Source of the DNA: Pelatocladus maniniholoensis HA4357-MV3
Lineage (GTDB): Bacteria; Cyanobacteriota; Cyanobacteriia; Cyanobacteriales; Nostocaceae
DNA: 32,405 bases
Assembly: GCA_019359115.1 (NCBI GenBank)
Contig: JAHHHW010000144.1
Location: forward strand, 1 to 32,405
Reading direction: 5' to 3'
Below the pieces are notes generated by a model. It was given only the letters and a program-made list of their open reading frames with translations. It did not search any database and had not been told where the DNA came from. A program made the translations under genes and the position numbers. Positions 8,252 through 17,506 of this stretch are shown piece by piece. Position 1 is the stretch's first letter; each line of letters begins with the position of its first letter.

Positions 8252-9124
8252 ATGGAAAAAAAACAACTAAGTAACACAAGTGTTGATGTGAGTATCATCG
8301 GTTTGGGGGGTATGCCGATGTCGTTAAGTAACCGCCCTCCAGAATCAGAGTCAATCAATGTTATTCAGCGTGCTTTGGAATTGGGAGTCACTTTCATTGA
8401 TACTGCTGATTCTTATTGTAAAGATGAAACAGACAAACATCATAATGAACGACTGATTCACAAAGCTTTACAAACTTACAATGGTGATACCAGTAATGTG
8501 ATTGTGGCAACAAAGGGTGGCTTAATGCGTCCGAATGGTAGTTGGACACGTAACGGTAATCCCAATCACCTGCGAGAAACAATTCGTGTAAGCTTTGGGG
8601 CTTTAGGTGGTAATAAACCCATTGATCTATGGCAATATCACACACCTGATCCCGAATATTCTATTGAAGAATCCCTCACACCAGCAAAAGAAGCAGTAAC
8701 AGAGGGAATTATTCGGTTTGTAGGAGTTTCTAACTTTTCTGTAGAACAAATAAAAAGGGCTAGAGATGTAGTTGATATCGTTTCAGTGCAAAATCAATAC
8801 AATCCTTGGCAGCGTCAGGCGGAATTCGACGGAGTTCTAGAATATTGCGAGGCTGAGGGTTTAACTTTTTTACCTTGGAGTCCTTTTGGTGGGAGTCGCC
8901 GCCATGGCAACTTACAAGATATCCCAGCGATCGCTCAATTAGCCAAAACAAAAGGCGTATCAGTTTATAACATCGTACTGGCATGGTTACGTGCAAAATC
9001 GCCATGTATCCTACCCATTCCTGGCGCCAGTAAAATTTCTAGTATCGAAGATACCGTACGGGGTGTGGATCTGAGATTATCTGATCAGGAAGTACAAATA
9101 ATAGATCAAGAAACAGCATCATAA
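8252..9124 (+). CDS. Aldo/keto reductase
   Basis: 290 residues, a single TIM-barrel oxidoreductase using NADPH for carbonyl reduction. The AKR catalytic tetrad can be placed: D50 and Y55 in FIDTADSYCKDE, K88 in VIVATKGG, and H130 in DLWQYHTPDP. The phosphate-binding end, LPIPGASKISSIEDTV, is of the usual AKR form. The insertion CKDETDKHHNERLIHKAL resembles the YhdN/PdxI-like AKR group. The physiological substrate is not deducible. It precedes ilvC by 58 bases on the same strand, so co-transcription is possible, though no functional link is known to me. Confidence 0.93.
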   Translation: MEKKQLSNTSVDVSIIGLGGMPMSLSNRPPESESINVIQRALELGVTFIDTADSYCKDETDKHHNERLIHKALQTYNGDTSNVIVATKGGLMRPNGSWTRNGNPNHLRETIRVSFGALGGNKPIDLWQYHTPDPEYSIEESLTPAKEAVTEGIIRFVGVSNFSVEQIKRARDVVDIVSVQNQYNPWQRQAEFDGVLEYCEAEGLTFLPWSPFGGSRRHGNLQDIPAIAQLAKTKGVSVYNIVLAWLRAKSPCILPIPGASKISSIEDTVRGVDLRLSDQEVQIIDQETAS

Positions 9125-9182
9125 TCCGGTAAAATAACAAGTCTGCAATAAAACAGGATGCTTGCTGACTGGAGATGCGCTT

Positions 9183-10178
9183 ATGGCTCGGATGTATTAC
9201 GACGCAGATGCAAATTTAGACCTTTTAGCTGGAAAAACTATTGCTATCATTGGTTATGGTTCCCAAGGTCATGCCCATGCCCTCAATCTTAAAGATAGTG
9301 GTATGAACGTGATTGTCGGATTATATCCGGGCAGTAAGTCAGTGGCAAAAGCCGAAACTGCTGGGTTAACTGTTAAGAATGTAGCAGATGCAGCCAAAGC
9401 AGCTGACTTGTTGATGATTTTATTACCTGATGAAGTTCAAAGAACTGTTTACAAAAACGAAATCGAACCCAATTTAGAACCAGGAAACGTCCTAGCTTTT
9501 GCCCACGGCTTTAATATTCACTTTGGTCAAGTTGTACCACCTGCTGAGGTAGACGTGATCATGGTAGCACCCAAAGGACCAGGACATTTGGTACGACGAA
9601 CTTACGAACAAGGACAAGGAGTACCCTGTCTGTTTGCTGTGTATCAAAATGCTTCTGGACAGGCACGCGATCGCGCCATGGCCTATGCTAAAGGTATTGG
9701 TGGTACACGCGCAGGCGTTCTTGAAACTACCTTTCGCGAAGAAACTGAAACTGACTTATTCGGTGAACAAGCAGTATTGTGTGGTGGTTTGAGTGCCTTA
9801 ATTAAAGCCGGATTTGAAACCTTGGTAGAAGCTGGTTATCAACCAGAGTTAGCTTATTTTGAATGTCTCCACGAAGTTAAATTAATTGTTGACTTGATTG
9901 TGGAAGGCGGGCTAGCGAAAATGCGTGATAGCATTTCTAATACCGCAGAATATGGTGACTACACCCGTGGGTCTCGGATTGTCAACCAACAAACCAAGGC
10001 AGAAATGCAAAAAATTCTCCAAGAAATTCAAACTGGTCAATTTGCACGGGAATTTGTGGTAGAAAACCAAGCTGGTAAACCTGGATTTACTGCGATGCGT
10101 CGTAAAGAAGCCGAACATCAAGTTGAGGAAGTTGGCAAAGATTTACGCGCGATGTTTAGTTGGATGAAGAAGGACTAA
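9183..10178 (+). CDS. ilvC: Ketol-acid reductoisomerase, class I
   Basis: 331 residues. It catalyses the second step of branched-chain amino acid synthesis: isomerisation plus NADPH reduction of acetolactate or acetohydroxybutyrate, with Mg2+. The Rossmann motif [13 protein letters not shown] lies at about 24-36. The domain includes [20 protein letters not shown] and the metal-binding segment [12 protein letters not shown], with later acidic residues in [14 protein letters not shown]. The start at 9183 (MARMYYD) is chosen because it matches the family N-terminus and has GGAG at 9171-9174; the frame is open to an upstream TTG at 9162. Its length is normal for class I. Confidence 0.97.
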   Translation: MARMYYDADANLDLLAGKTIAIIGYGSQGHAHALNLKDSGMNVIVGLYPGSKSVAKAETAGLTVKNVADAAKAADLLMILLPDEVQRTVYKNEIEPNLEPGNVLAFAHGFNIHFGQVVPPAEVDVIMVAPKGPGHLVRRTYEQGQGVPCLFAVYQNASGQARDRAMAYAKGIGGTRAGVLETTFREETETDLFGEQAVLCGGLSALIKAGFETLVEAGYQPELAYFECLHEVKLIVDLIVEGGLAKMRDSISNTAEYGDYTRGSRIVNQQTKAEMQKILQEIQTGQFAREFVVENQAGKPGFTAMRRKEAEHQVEEVGKDLRAMFSWMKKD

Positions 10179-10223
10179 ATAAGTACATTAACAGGGAACT
10201 GGGAATTCTTAACATGCCCATGA

Positions 10224-10295
10224 GAGCATCCCAAATTTTCAAAAAACCCTACGGGTTGAGACCCAAGCGCGGTATATTAAAAAATTGGGATGCTC
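10224..10295. repeat. 72-bp inverted-repeat (MITE-like) element downstream of ilvC
   Basis: GAGCATCCCAAATTTT at the left end is mirrored by AAAAATTGGGATGCTC at the right end, a 16-bp near-perfect terminal inverted repeat around a ~40-base centre. It begins 45 bases after the ilvC stop and could act as a terminator hairpin. The form is that of small dispersed palindromic elements in Nostocales. Confidence 0.65.
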
Positions 10296-10321
10296 CCTGT
10301 CGAAGTGTCACGACGAAGTCT

Positions 10322-10342
10322 AAAATCCAAAATCCAAAATCG
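10322..10342 (+). repeat. AAAATCC heptamer tract
   Basis: Three in-register heptamers (AAAATCC, AAAATCC, AAAATCG) lie in the spacer after ilvC, of the STRR type. It is short, but the unit is the one commonly seen in this group. Confidence 0.6.
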
Positions 10343-10451
10343 ATTGACCCTGATTGTACAAGGCTTTTATCGTCTTTTTCGGAGATGTCTATTGGAAAAT
10401 GTATTTTTTGTAGAGGTAGATGCGAGGGTGACTCAGCAATGGATCACCTTA

Positions 10452-10649
10452 TTAACAGTCATTTGAGCGCTTGACCTCGGTTTTGCCGTTGTCTTGGCGC
10501 ACTTCAATACGCGAACACTGCTGCTGTCCTCCACTAGAACTGGACTGCTCAATGTCTGTTTGCTGTAGTTGCTGACTCTGTTGAGTAGCACAGCCTACTA
10601 AAGTAGCGATAAGCATGTAAGCCAAAAGTTTGTTCAATGAGTTATGCAT
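10452..10649 (-). CDS. Small lipoprotein
   Basis: 65 residues. It has an N-terminal signal, MHNSLNKLLAYMLIATLVGC, with a lipobox LVGC (Cys20) for lipid attachment. A Gln/Ser-rich low-complexity tail follows, QQSQQLQQTDIEQSSSSGGQQQ, and then C-R-EV--DNGKTEV, a form common at the C-terminus of small cyanobacterial secreted proteins. It would be anchored in the plasma or outer membrane facing the periplasm. Function unknown. The mature protein has two further Cys residues (in QQCSR and at the C-terminal NDC) that could form a disulfide. It is convergent with ilvC across the repeat region. Confidence 0.7.
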   Translation of the reverse strand: MHNSLNKLLAYMLIATLVGCATQQSQQLQQTDIEQSSSSGGQQQCSRIEVRQDNGKTEVKRSNDC

Positions 10650-10679
10650 GGACTGACACTTCTACGAATCAGATAACCG

Positions 10680-11148
10680 CAATTCTTCTGTTTCTAGACC
10701 AATTTAGCGATCAATAAAATTCACAAATCTTTTTTATTGCTCACTCCTCACAGCCATTGGATTGGTCTATATCAAAGATCTACAACATGAATGCTTGTCT
10801 TTCCAGAAACAAACTATTTTCCTGCTTCACACCTATGCTCAAAAGCTTTTCGCAAACTGGCTTAGTCGTTGATAAACAGGGATCAGGCGATCTCCCTCAA
10901 TTTTAACTATAGCTAATGGTGCTACTCCCGTAGCGATTGGCTCTATCCAATAGCTGAAGAGGGAGCGATCGCTTCACAAATCAAGTGTAAACTTATATTT
11001 TTTTGTCAAAGTTAATCAGACATTCTCCTCCTTAGTTCAAGATTGAAGTATAAGACTTTAGTTAGCAGCGACCTTGGGTGGATTTGGTGAAACCGCAGGA
11101 GTTAAATAACTACATTGAAATCTGATATTTCAAATAGGAGAGACTGAC
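10680..11148. other. Intergenic region upstream of the Nif11-type gene
   Basis: About 470 bases with no supportable ORF or tRNA. It holds a HIP1 octamer (about 10966) and presumably promoters for the lipoprotein (leftward) and the Nif11 gene (rightward). The Nif11 gene has a clear ribosome site (TAGGAGAG at about 11136-11143). Nothing else was recognised. Confidence 0.5.
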
Positions 11149-11382
11149 ATGACACAGAATAATGCAGCTCAACTTTTCAAAGCAGTTAAACAAGATCAAG
11201 CATTAAAGGAAAGACTCAAAGCAGCAGCAAACCCAGAAGCTTTCATCCAGATTGCTCAAGAACGTGGCTATGACTTCACAGTTGAAGAACTACAGACAGA
11301 ACTGAGCAAATTGTCTTCTGAAGAGTTAGCAGCGATCGTCAATCCAGGGATAGCTCCTAGACTGCATATTTATCCTAGATAA
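11149..11382 (+). CDS. Nif11-domain leader-peptide-like protein (putative RiPP precursor)
   Basis: 77 residues. The first ~65 residues fit the Nif11/N11P leader family. LFKAVKQDQALKERLKAAAN is the amphipathic first helix. The segment PEAFIQIAQERGYDFTVEEL is the diagnostic A-x-ERGYDFT-EEL block, and LSKLSSEELAAIVNPG ends the domain. A short basic tail, IAPRLHIYPR, follows where longer family members have a core peptide. There is no GG cleavage site and no Cys/Ser/Thr-rich core. No LanM, radical SAM, cyclodehydratase, peptidase or ABC transporter gene is nearby, so it is an orphan. The start is supported by an AGGAGA ribosome site. It may be a stand-alone leader acted on by distant enzymes, or a family member with a non-RiPP role. 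Confidence 0.8.
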   Translation: MTQNNAAQLFKAVKQDQALKERLKAAANPEAFIQIAQERGYDFTVEELQTELSKLSSEELAAIVNPGIAPRLHIYPR

Positions 11383-11399
11383 TTCCTGATATGGAACAG

Positions 11400-11442
11400 T
11401 GACATGCTCCCACACTTCCACTCATTGGTAAGTGTGGGCTTC
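11400..11442 (-). mobile_element. Stem-loop resembling an IS200/IS605 right end (relic)
   Basis: TGACATGCT is followed by a 9-bp stem, CCCACACTT (11409-11417) with AAGTGTGGG (11430-11438), then CTTC. It has the same plan as the hairpin at 32281-32314: TGACAT, a pyrimidine, a C-rich stem, then NTTC. On the minus strand this reads GAAG-stem-loop-GGGAGCATGTCA, the usual look of cyanobacterial TnpB element ends. No tnpB is present, so it is either a solo end or a coincidental terminator of the Nif11 gene. Confidence 0.4.
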
Positions 11443-11484
11443 AAAAGCCAATTCCTCGGACATTGACTGAGCTTTTCAGCGCTG

Positions 11485-11811
11485 TTATGAGGATTGTCTT
11501 TTATGCTGAGATAATTGCTCTACTATGTAGTCTGCCAGTTCTTGCTTGAGAGTGCTACTTGCATTTCTTTGATAAGTTCTTCCTGTTTCTTGCATAAACT
11601 TACGCTTCTCGCGTTCAGAAGATTTGAGTTTATTTCCTGGTTGTTTCAGCCCTTTTTGTAATTCCTCCCATGTCTTTTCACCCACAGCTTCACCTAGCTT
11701 TATCAGTGCATTCGGCAGTAATTTTTTTGCCTCTGCTTGAAAATCGTCTTCTGTCTCAAGGGAAGAAAAATCAACATTACTAAAGTCGATATCGATTTGA
11801 AAGTTACTCAT
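11485..11811 (-). CDS. Hypothetical protein, 108 residues
   Basis: I do not recognise the family. The N-terminus is acidic and beta-like with alternating hydrophobics (FQIDIDFSNVDFSSLETEDDF). It is followed by a predicted helical part (AEAKKLLPNALIKLGEAVGEKTWEEL), a basic central stretch with K/R-rich SSEREKRKFMQETGRTYQ, and a C-terminal helix ELADYIVEQLSQHKRQSS. There is no signal peptide or membrane segment, and the size suits a small soluble protein. Codon use looks native. It lies convergent with the Nif11 gene across the IS605-like hairpin. The ATG at 11811 lacks a strong ribosome site. Confidence 0.55.
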   Translation of the reverse strand: MSNFQIDIDFSNVDFSSLETEDDFQAEAKKLLPNALIKLGEAVGEKTWEELQKGLKQPGNKLKSSEREKRKFMQETGRTYQRNASSTLKQELADYIVEQLSQHKRQSS

Positions 11812-12020
11812 TGAATCGCCAAAGCTACATTAACGACTATACACCTACACTCCGCACTTCAATTTGAAGCATAAAGAGATCTGTAGCTTGTGTAAAATAT
11901 CAAAAACAACATTAACCGTATAAGCTAATTTCGGACTAAACATACCAATTATTATTATATTAGATAAAGCCAGGTATTAGAAGTGCCAATTGGTACAGAA
12001 CTATGCAAAAAAGTTGGGTA

Positions 12021-12101
12021 TATAAGAAGAGTTATTTACCATCTTATTATCCACAGTTAAATCTGATTGAGCATTTTTGGAATTTTATTAGAGAATACTG
12101 A
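12021..12101 (+). pseudogene. IS630-family transposase relic (C-terminal fragment)
   Basis: In one frame this reads YKKSYLPSYYPQLNLIEHFW then NFIREY and stop (TGA 12099). The pattern LP-Y-PQLN-IE-FW is the third-catalytic-residue (Glu) block of IS630 transposases. The upstream and downstream sequence is decayed with several stops, so only this short block is readable; related sequence may extend to about 12180. The remaining 390-base spacer (11812-12201) shows nothing else. The glutaminase gene starts right after. Confidence 0.7.
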
Positions 12102-12201
12102 TAAGCAGTAAAAGCTAAATAGCTTATTGACGACTCTCAAATTTCAGACATTTAAAAAGTCCAGTTTTTAGCCATTTAGAGTATAGTTAATAATAAAATT
12201 T

Positions 12202-13137
12202 GTGAGCGTTGTTTCACCGTTGAAAAGACTTGTAAAATTAACTGATATTAAATTATTAACTTGTATACAGCAAGCCAAAATCCAAGCATCTCAAGGACAA
12301 GTTGTTGAGCGCATTCCCCAGTTAGCTGTAGCTAATTCCAATTGGTTTGCTGTTCACATTTGTTGTGTATCAGGAGAAAGTATCAGTGCTGGCGATACGG
12401 TTTGTATTTTTCCCTTAATGAGTGCTATCAAGCCGTTTTCGTTATTGTATCTATTGGAATGTTTGGGAAGTGAAACCGTTTTTAGCTGGGTTGGGGTTGA
12501 ACCATCCCTTGATGCTTTTAATTCTATAGAACAACTAGTTGCTGATGGTGGACATCCTCGCAACCCGATGATTAACAGTGGAGCAATTACTCTTGCTGAT
12601 AAACTACCAGGAAACAACGCCAGCGATCGCACTCAAAAATTTTGTCAATGGCTAAACCAAATCGCAGGTTGTCAACTTAAGTTGGATGAAATCACACTCG
12701 CATCGGTACGTTCCACAGGTTCTCAAACTAACCAAGATATTACCTGCTATTTAGCCGAGGCTGGTTATGTAAATAATCCAGCAATTGCTCTTGACACATA
12801 TGAGCAAATATGCTGTTTATCTGGGACAGTCATAGACTTAGCAAATATAGGAAAACTCTTAGCTTGTGCAAGTGAATTAATATCACCCCAACATCGTCAG
12901 ATTGTCAACGCCCTGATGTTAACCTGTGGACTGTACGAAGCTTCTTTTCAATATGCCGTAAAAATTGGTCTGCCGATGAAATCCGGGATTAGCGGTACAC
13001 TTTTAGCAGTAGTGCCAAGTGAAGGTGCGATCGCTTGTTATAGTCCTCCGTTAGATAGTGCAGGTAATCCCGTGGGTGCGATCGCATTAGTTCAGGCTTT
13101 ATCCCAGCATTTACAGTTAAGTATTTTTACTGTTTAA
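12202..13137 (+). CDS. glsA: Glutaminase A family protein
   Basis: 311 residues; hydrolyses glutamine to glutamate and ammonia. It has the beta-lactamase-like fold of GlsA. The Ser-x-x-Lys catalytic pair is S74/K77 in FPLMSAIKPFSLLYLLE, the substrate-binding segment is HPRNPMINSGAI (about 118-129), and the C-terminal block is CGLYEASFQYAVKIGLPMKSGISG, which carries the conserved Tyr and KSG. Length is normal. The start is GTG 12202 with no clear ribosome site, just behind decayed IS630 sequence, so the exact start is uncertain. It is divergent in detail from enterobacterial GlsA (SAIK rather than SISK). It is convergent with the lipoprotein gene. Confidence 0.9.
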   Translation: MSVVSPLKRLVKLTDIKLLTCIQQAKIQASQGQVVERIPQLAVANSNWFAVHICCVSGESISAGDTVCIFPLMSAIKPFSLLYLLECLGSETVFSWVGVEPSLDAFNSIEQLVADGGHPRNPMINSGAITLADKLPGNNASDRTQKFCQWLNQIAGCQLKLDEITLASVRSTGSQTNQDITCYLAEAGYVNNPAIALDTYEQICCLSGTVIDLANIGKLLACASELISPQHRQIVNALMLTCGLYEASFQYAVKIGLPMKSGISGTLLAVVPSEGAIACYSPPLDSAGNPVGAIALVQALSQHLQLSIFTV

Positions 13138-13156
13138 TCAAAAAGCTATGTGTTTA

Positions 13157-13205
13157 TAGTAAGGACTTTAGTACTTAAATTTTAGAAGTGCTAAAGCACT
13201 TACTA
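13157..13205. terminator. Imperfect 22-bp palindrome between convergent genes
   Basis: TAGTAAGGACTTTAGTACTT on the left is mirrored by AAGTGCTAAAGCACTTACTA on the right, with a few mismatches. It lies between the stops of glsA (13137) and the lipoprotein gene (13217), where it can serve both strands as a terminator. The sequence looks like a dispersed cyanobacterial palindrome. Confidence 0.55.
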
Positions 13206-13216
13206 CAAACTATTGC

Positions 13217-14656
13217 TTAATCGTTTTCTACAGAGGTTGGAGTTTCCTGATCTTCCTGTTCTGATGATTCTAATACTGGCGACTCAATAATTATCTCTGG
13301 TAATGTGGGTGTATTCACTTCTGGATATGGTTCCACAGTTGGTTGTGGAGTGGGTACTTTAGTTGCACGACGTTTAAAAAAGCCACCAAATCTTGGTTTC
13401 TGGGATTGTGTTTCTAGAATAGGTTCTGGTGTAGTTTCAACAGTAGGTGTGATGCTAGGGGTGTGTGTCGGTTCTGTTTTCAGAATAGGTTTTTCTTGTT
13501 TGGGTGCTATTTCTGGTGTCGATTCAACAGTCGGTGTGACACTTGGCGTCGGTTGTGTTTCCGGAACAGGTTGTTTTTCTTGTTGAGGTTGTGGTTCTGG
13601 TGTAGTTTCAACGCTAGGTGTGACTCTAGGGGTAGTTGTCGGTTCAGATTCAGGAACAACAAGATTTTCTTGTTCAGGTAATATTTCTGGTGTAGGTTCA
13701 GCAGTTGGTGTTTTTACTGTGTATGTGTAGTTTGGATCTACAATTGTGCGAACTTGATCTGCTGAGAGTTGTCCTCTGAAAATTTGAGAAAGAGTGTCTT
13801 TTCCTTTTGGCTCGTAGGTGATCAATCTGACTGTGCTGTTGAATTCATTTTTGACAGTGTTACCTTGGCTATCAAGAAACTCTAGCTTCACCCAGTTTTT
13901 ACCTGGTTTAAAGCCTTTGAGGTAAACAGCTTGCCAGCTATCAAGAACAAAGCTTTCACCATTAATTGTGCAACGAATACGCCAATCTGCAAATAAATTG
14001 TCGGGATTGTCTTTAGCTAGTAGATGTAAGGGCGCATTGGTTAAATAAAAGTCCAGTAAAATTGGTTCTGCCCCATAGTTACCATCAGGACTGTTGTAAG
14101 TTAACAAGGGTAATGCTGGATTAGGGTTATTACTATCACTCTTTGTGAAAACATGAAATGTTGTTTGGGTGTAAGCACCTTCATTCTTGTAGCTTTCACG
14201 CCAAGGACGTGACGCAAAAACACGTAGAGTATGAGTACCTGGAGGTAAGTCAGATAAAACTAGGGGTTGATTTAGGTCATAAATTGATATAGCAGGTTTG
14301 TTGTCCAGAATTACTTCCAGATGAGGCCCTAAATTGAATTTTGGATCTTTATAAATCGGAAGATCTTTGATTTGAAAACTGACTGTGACTGTATTATCTG
14401 GAAGGATTTCATCTGATTTAGGCGAAATAATTGATACCTGCGGTCTGTATAAGTCAGTAGTATTTCGTAGTTCTTGGACTACAGTCGGTGGCGCAACTTC
14501 TGAGAATTGCTTTGTTGAAATTTGGGAGTTTGGTTGCAAGTTACCAAATGGTTCTTGGCTAACAGCTTTTTCACCACAACTCGTCAAACTCAACACAAGT
14601 ACAAAAGTGATGAGCGATTTTAGGAGAGTTATAGCCGTCGTCCGCCACGAATTCAT
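13217..14656 (-). CDS. Lipoprotein with Pro/Thr/Glu-rich repeat tail
   Basis: 479 residues. A signal peptide, SLITFVLVLSLTSC, ends in a lipobox (LTSC), so this is a predicted lipoprotein. Residues ~70-310 form a beta-rich region with two Ig-like stretches (PQVSIISPKSDEILPDNTVTVSF and LPPGTHTLRVFASRPWRES). The rest is a low-complexity tail with a ~30-residue repeat, TPE-xP-QE---PE-xPT-TP--TPxVETTPEP, read about four times. That is followed by a basic patch (FGGFFKRRATK) and an acidic C-terminus. The tail is probably an extended cell-wall-spanning linker. Conserved-hypothetical in appearance; function unknown. It is transcribed away from psaA, with a 576-base spacer between the divergent starts. 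Confidence 0.8.
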   Translation of the reverse strand: MNSWRTTAITLLKSLITFVLVLSLTSCGEKAVSQEPFGNLQPNSQISTKQFSEVAPPTVVQELRNTTDLYRPQVSIISPKSDEILPDNTVTVSFQIKDLPIYKDPKFNLGPHLEVILDNKPAISIYDLNQPLVLSDLPPGTHTLRVFASRPWRESYKNEGAYTQTTFHVFTKSDSNNPNPALPLLTYNSPDGNYGAEPILLDFYLTNAPLHLLAKDNPDNLFADWRIRCTINGESFVLDSWQAVYLKGFKPGKNWVKLEFLDSQGNTVKNEFNSTVRLITYEPKGKDTLSQIFRGQLSADQVRTIVDPNYTYTVKTPTAEPTPEILPEQENLVVPESEPTTTPRVTPSVETTPEPQPQQEKQPVPETQPTPSVTPTVESTPEIAPKQEKPILKTEPTHTPSITPTVETTPEPILETQSQKPRFGGFFKRRATKVPTPQPTVEPYPEVNTPTLPEIIIESPVLESSEQEDQETPTSVEND

Positions 14657-15232
14657 GTTTTTTAGTTACTCATTAACAACTGACAGATTATTTTTGCTCA
14701 AACTATCCACTCAAAAACATGAGCCATAAAGATGAAATCTGTATTATCTCTTGCAACAAAAATTTAAATATTAATTTACGTATGTCGGCATAAGTTAATC
14801 TTATGAAATAAATATCACTATTTTTCTTAATAGTAATTTAACTATCATTTAGTAGTGCCTCTAACAGAAATAGCCTGATTTGGCAATAATGTTGTAATTA
14901 AAAGATAGACTATACTACTCAAAATTTAACTATAATTTTTGCGAATTGTTTCCCTTTGTAAAATATATGGAGAAACTATTGACTTTTTGACAAGTGCTTT
15001 GAACTCAGAAGGCAGATTATGCAATTACTCTAAGGATTTTGAATTATTGTTAAAATGTCTCCAACAATGTGCAAGAGAAGACTTTATAATTCAACAGAAA
15101 CCACTCTCCACATTAAAGTCTTCATCGCTGATCCAGAAAATTAATGGAGAATGCGACTAAGGTTTACAAAAGCCAAGAAGGCCGCCCTGTGGTAACCATG
15201 ATTCCTCAGTCCTTTTTAAGAGAGGAGGTCGA
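14657..15232. promoter_or_regulatory. Divergent spacer and long psaA leader
   Basis: This 576-base AT-rich region separates the lipoprotein gene from psaA and must contain both promoters. psaA in cyanobacteria normally has a long, light-regulated leader, but I could not place HLR1/RpaB sites with confidence: only one TTTACA (about 15163) is visible where paired repeats would be expected. The psaA ribosome site AGGAGG is at 15223-15228. A 73-codon frame from TTG 14939 is open but has no family resemblance. Confidence 0.5.
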
Positions 15233-17491
15233 ATGACAATAAGTCCTCCGGAGCGAGAGGAAAAAAAGGCAAGAGTAATAGTCGATAATGACCCGGTACC
15301 CACTTCATTTGATCGTTGGGCTAAACCAGGACACTTCGACAGATCTCTAGCCAAAGGTCCCAAAACCACCACATGGATTTGGAACCTGCACGCACTCGCC
15401 CACGATTTTGATACACATACAAGCGATTTAGAAGACATTTCCCGCAAGATCTTCGCAGCCCACTTCGGTCACTTAGCCGTAGTGACTTTGTGGCTGAGCG
15501 GGATGATTTTCCACGGCGCTCGTTTTTCCAATTATGAAGCTTGGTTAAGCGACCCTCTCAACGTCAAACCTAGTGCTCAAGTCGTTTGGCCAATCGTTGG
15601 TCAAGATATTTTGAACGGGGATGTCGGCGGCGGCTTCCACGGTATTCAAATTACTTCTGGCTTGTTCCAAATTTGGCGTGGTTGGGGTATTACCAACTCG
15701 TTCCAACTGTACTGCACTGCTATAGGTGGTCTGGTATTAGCAGGCTTACTCTTGTTTGCTGGCTGGTTCCACTACCACAAGCGCGCTCCCAAGTTGGAAT
15801 GGTTCCAGAATGCTGAGTCCATGCTGAATCACCACTTGCAAGTACTGCTAGGTTGTGGTTCCTTGGGCTGGGCAGGACACTTGATCCACGTATCCGCCCC
15901 CATCAACAAGCTGTTAGATGCAGGAGTCGCTGTCAAGGATATACCCTTGCCCCACGAGTTCATTCTGAACTCAGCGAACTTGATAGATCTGTATCCCAGT
16001 TTTGCTAAGGGTCTGGCACCATTCTTCACCTTGAATTGGGGTGTATATTCAGATTTCCTCACCTTCAAGGGAGGTTTGAACCCAGTTACAGGCGGCTTGT
16101 GGATGACAGATATTGCCCATCACCACTTGGCGATCGCGGTACTGTTCATCATTGCTGGTCATCAATATCGTACTAACTGGGGTATCGGTCACAGCCTCAA
16201 AGAGATCCTAGAAAACCACAAAGGTCCCTTCACCGGTGAAGGTCACAAGGGTCTCTATGAAAATATGATCACCTCTTGGCATGCTCAATTAGGAACTAAC
16301 CTTGCCTTCTTGGGTTCGCTGACAATCATCGTGGCGCACCACATGTACGCGATGCCTCCGTATCCGTACTTGGCGACAGATTATGCCACCCAGCTGTGCA
16401 TATTCACTCACCACATGTGGATTGGCGGCTTCTTGATTGTTGGTGGTGCCGCACACGCCGCCATCTTCATGGTGCGCGATTACGACCCAGTAGTGAACCA
16501 AAACAACGTTTTGGATCGGGTAATTCGCCACAGAGATGCAATCATCTCTCACTTGAACTGGGTATGTATATTCCTTGGCTTCCATAGCTTTGGACTCTAC
16601 ATTCACAACGACACAATGCGTGCCTTGGGACGTCCCCAAGACATGTTCTCTGATACTGCAATTCAGTTGCAGCCCGTATTTGCTCAGTGGGTGCAAAACC
16701 TGCACACTCTAGCTCCTGGTGCAACCGCACCCAACGCGCTTCAACCTGTTAGTTATGCCTTTGGCGGCGGTATCGTGGCTGTAGGCGGAAAAATCGCAAT
16801 GATGCCCATTGCTTTGGGTACAGCCGACTTCTTGGTTCACCACATTCACGCCTTCACCATCCACGTTACAGTCCTCATTCTGCTCAAGGGCGTATTGTTT
16901 GCCCGCAGTTCTCGTCTAATTCCAGACAAGGCAAACTTAGGCTTCCGCTTCCCTTGCGATGGCCCTGGCCGTGGCGGCACCTGCCAAGTATCTGGTTGGG
17001 ATCATGTCTTCCTTGGTTTGTTCTGGATGTATAACTCCATCTCGATTGTAATTTTCCACTTTAGCTGGAAAATGCAGTCTGACGTTTGGGGAACAGTAGA
17101 CGCAGCTGGTAACGTGTCTCACATCACTGGTGGCAACTTCGCCCAGAGTGCCATTACCATCAATGGCTGGTTGCGTGACTTCTTGTGGGCGCAAGCTACA
17201 CAAGTCATCAACTCCTATGGCAGCGCACTGTCTGCTTACGGATTGATGTTCTTGGGCGCACACTTCATTTGGGCATTCAGCTTAATGTTCCTGTTCAGTG
17301 GTCGTGGCTACTGGCAAGAACTAATTGAGTCCATTGTTTGGGCGCATAATAAACTGAAAGTAGCACCTGCAATTCAACCCCGCGCTCTGAGTATTATTCA
17401 AGGTCGGGCTGTTGGTGTCGCTCACTACCTATTAGGAGGAATTGCCACAACCTGGGCATTCTTCCACGCACACATTCTTTCAGTAGGTTAG
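15233..17491 (+). CDS. psaA: Photosystem I P700 chlorophyll a apoprotein A1
   Basis: 752 residues, 11 transmembrane helices, full family length. With PsaB it forms the photosystem I heterodimer that binds P700, A0, A1 phylloquinone and the shared 4Fe-4S centre FX. The N-terminus [20 protein letters not shown] and [20 protein letters not shown] are PsaA-specific. The FX loop [12 protein letters not shown] lies around residues 573-584, with two Cys ligands. Many His residues in the helices ligate chlorophyll. Start ATG 15233 has AGGAGG at a 4-base spacing. It is followed by psaB after 178 bases, the conserved psaAB order. Confidence 0.99.
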   Translation: MTISPPEREEKKARVIVDNDPVPTSFDRWAKPGHFDRSLAKGPKTTTWIWNLHALAHDFDTHTSDLEDISRKIFAAHFGHLAVVTLWLSGMIFHGARFSNYEAWLSDPLNVKPSAQVVWPIVGQDILNGDVGGGFHGIQITSGLFQIWRGWGITNSFQLYCTAIGGLVLAGLLLFAGWFHYHKRAPKLEWFQNAESMLNHHLQVLLGCGSLGWAGHLIHVSAPINKLLDAGVAVKDIPLPHEFILNSANLIDLYPSFAKGLAPFFTLNWGVYSDFLTFKGGLNPVTGGLWMTDIAHHHLAIAVLFIIAGHQYRTNWGIGHSLKEILENHKGPFTGEGHKGLYENMITSWHAQLGTNLAFLGSLTIIVAHHMYAMPPYPYLATDYATQLCIFTHHMWIGGFLIVGGAAHAAIFMVRDYDPVVNQNNVLDRVIRHRDAIISHLNWVCIFLGFHSFGLYIHNDTMRALGRPQDMFSDTAIQLQPVFAQWVQNLHTLAPGATAPNALQPVSYAFGGGIVAVGGKIAMMPIALGTADFLVHHIHAFTIHVTVLILLKGVLFARSSRLIPDKANLGFRFPCDGPGRGGTCQVSGWDHVFLGLFWMYNSISIVIFHFSWKMQSDVWGTVDAAGNVSHITGGNFAQSAITINGWLRDFLWAQATQVINSYGSALSAYGLMFLGAHFIWAFSLMFLFSGRGYWQELIESIVWAHNKLKVAPAIQPRALSIIQGRAVGVAHYLLGGIATTWAFFHAHILSVG

Positions 17492-17506
17492 CAATCAGCC
17501 AGAAGA

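Noticed and set aside
10160-10474. 104-codon frame over the end of ilvC and the downstream repeats
   Set aside because: It overlaps ilvC and runs through the palindromic element and heptamer tract; no protein-like character.
13305-13681. Two Cys/Gly-rich frames opposite the lipoprotein tail
   Set aside because: They are antisense shadows of the Pro/Thr/Glu repeat codons.
14939-15160. 73-codon frame from TTG upstream of psaA
   Set aside because: Weak start, no ribosome site, no recognisable family, and it lies in the expected long psaA leader.
16289-16730. Antisense frames within psaA (up to 138 codons)
   Set aside because: They lie wholly inside a highly conserved gene and show no independent family features; codon-bias shadows.
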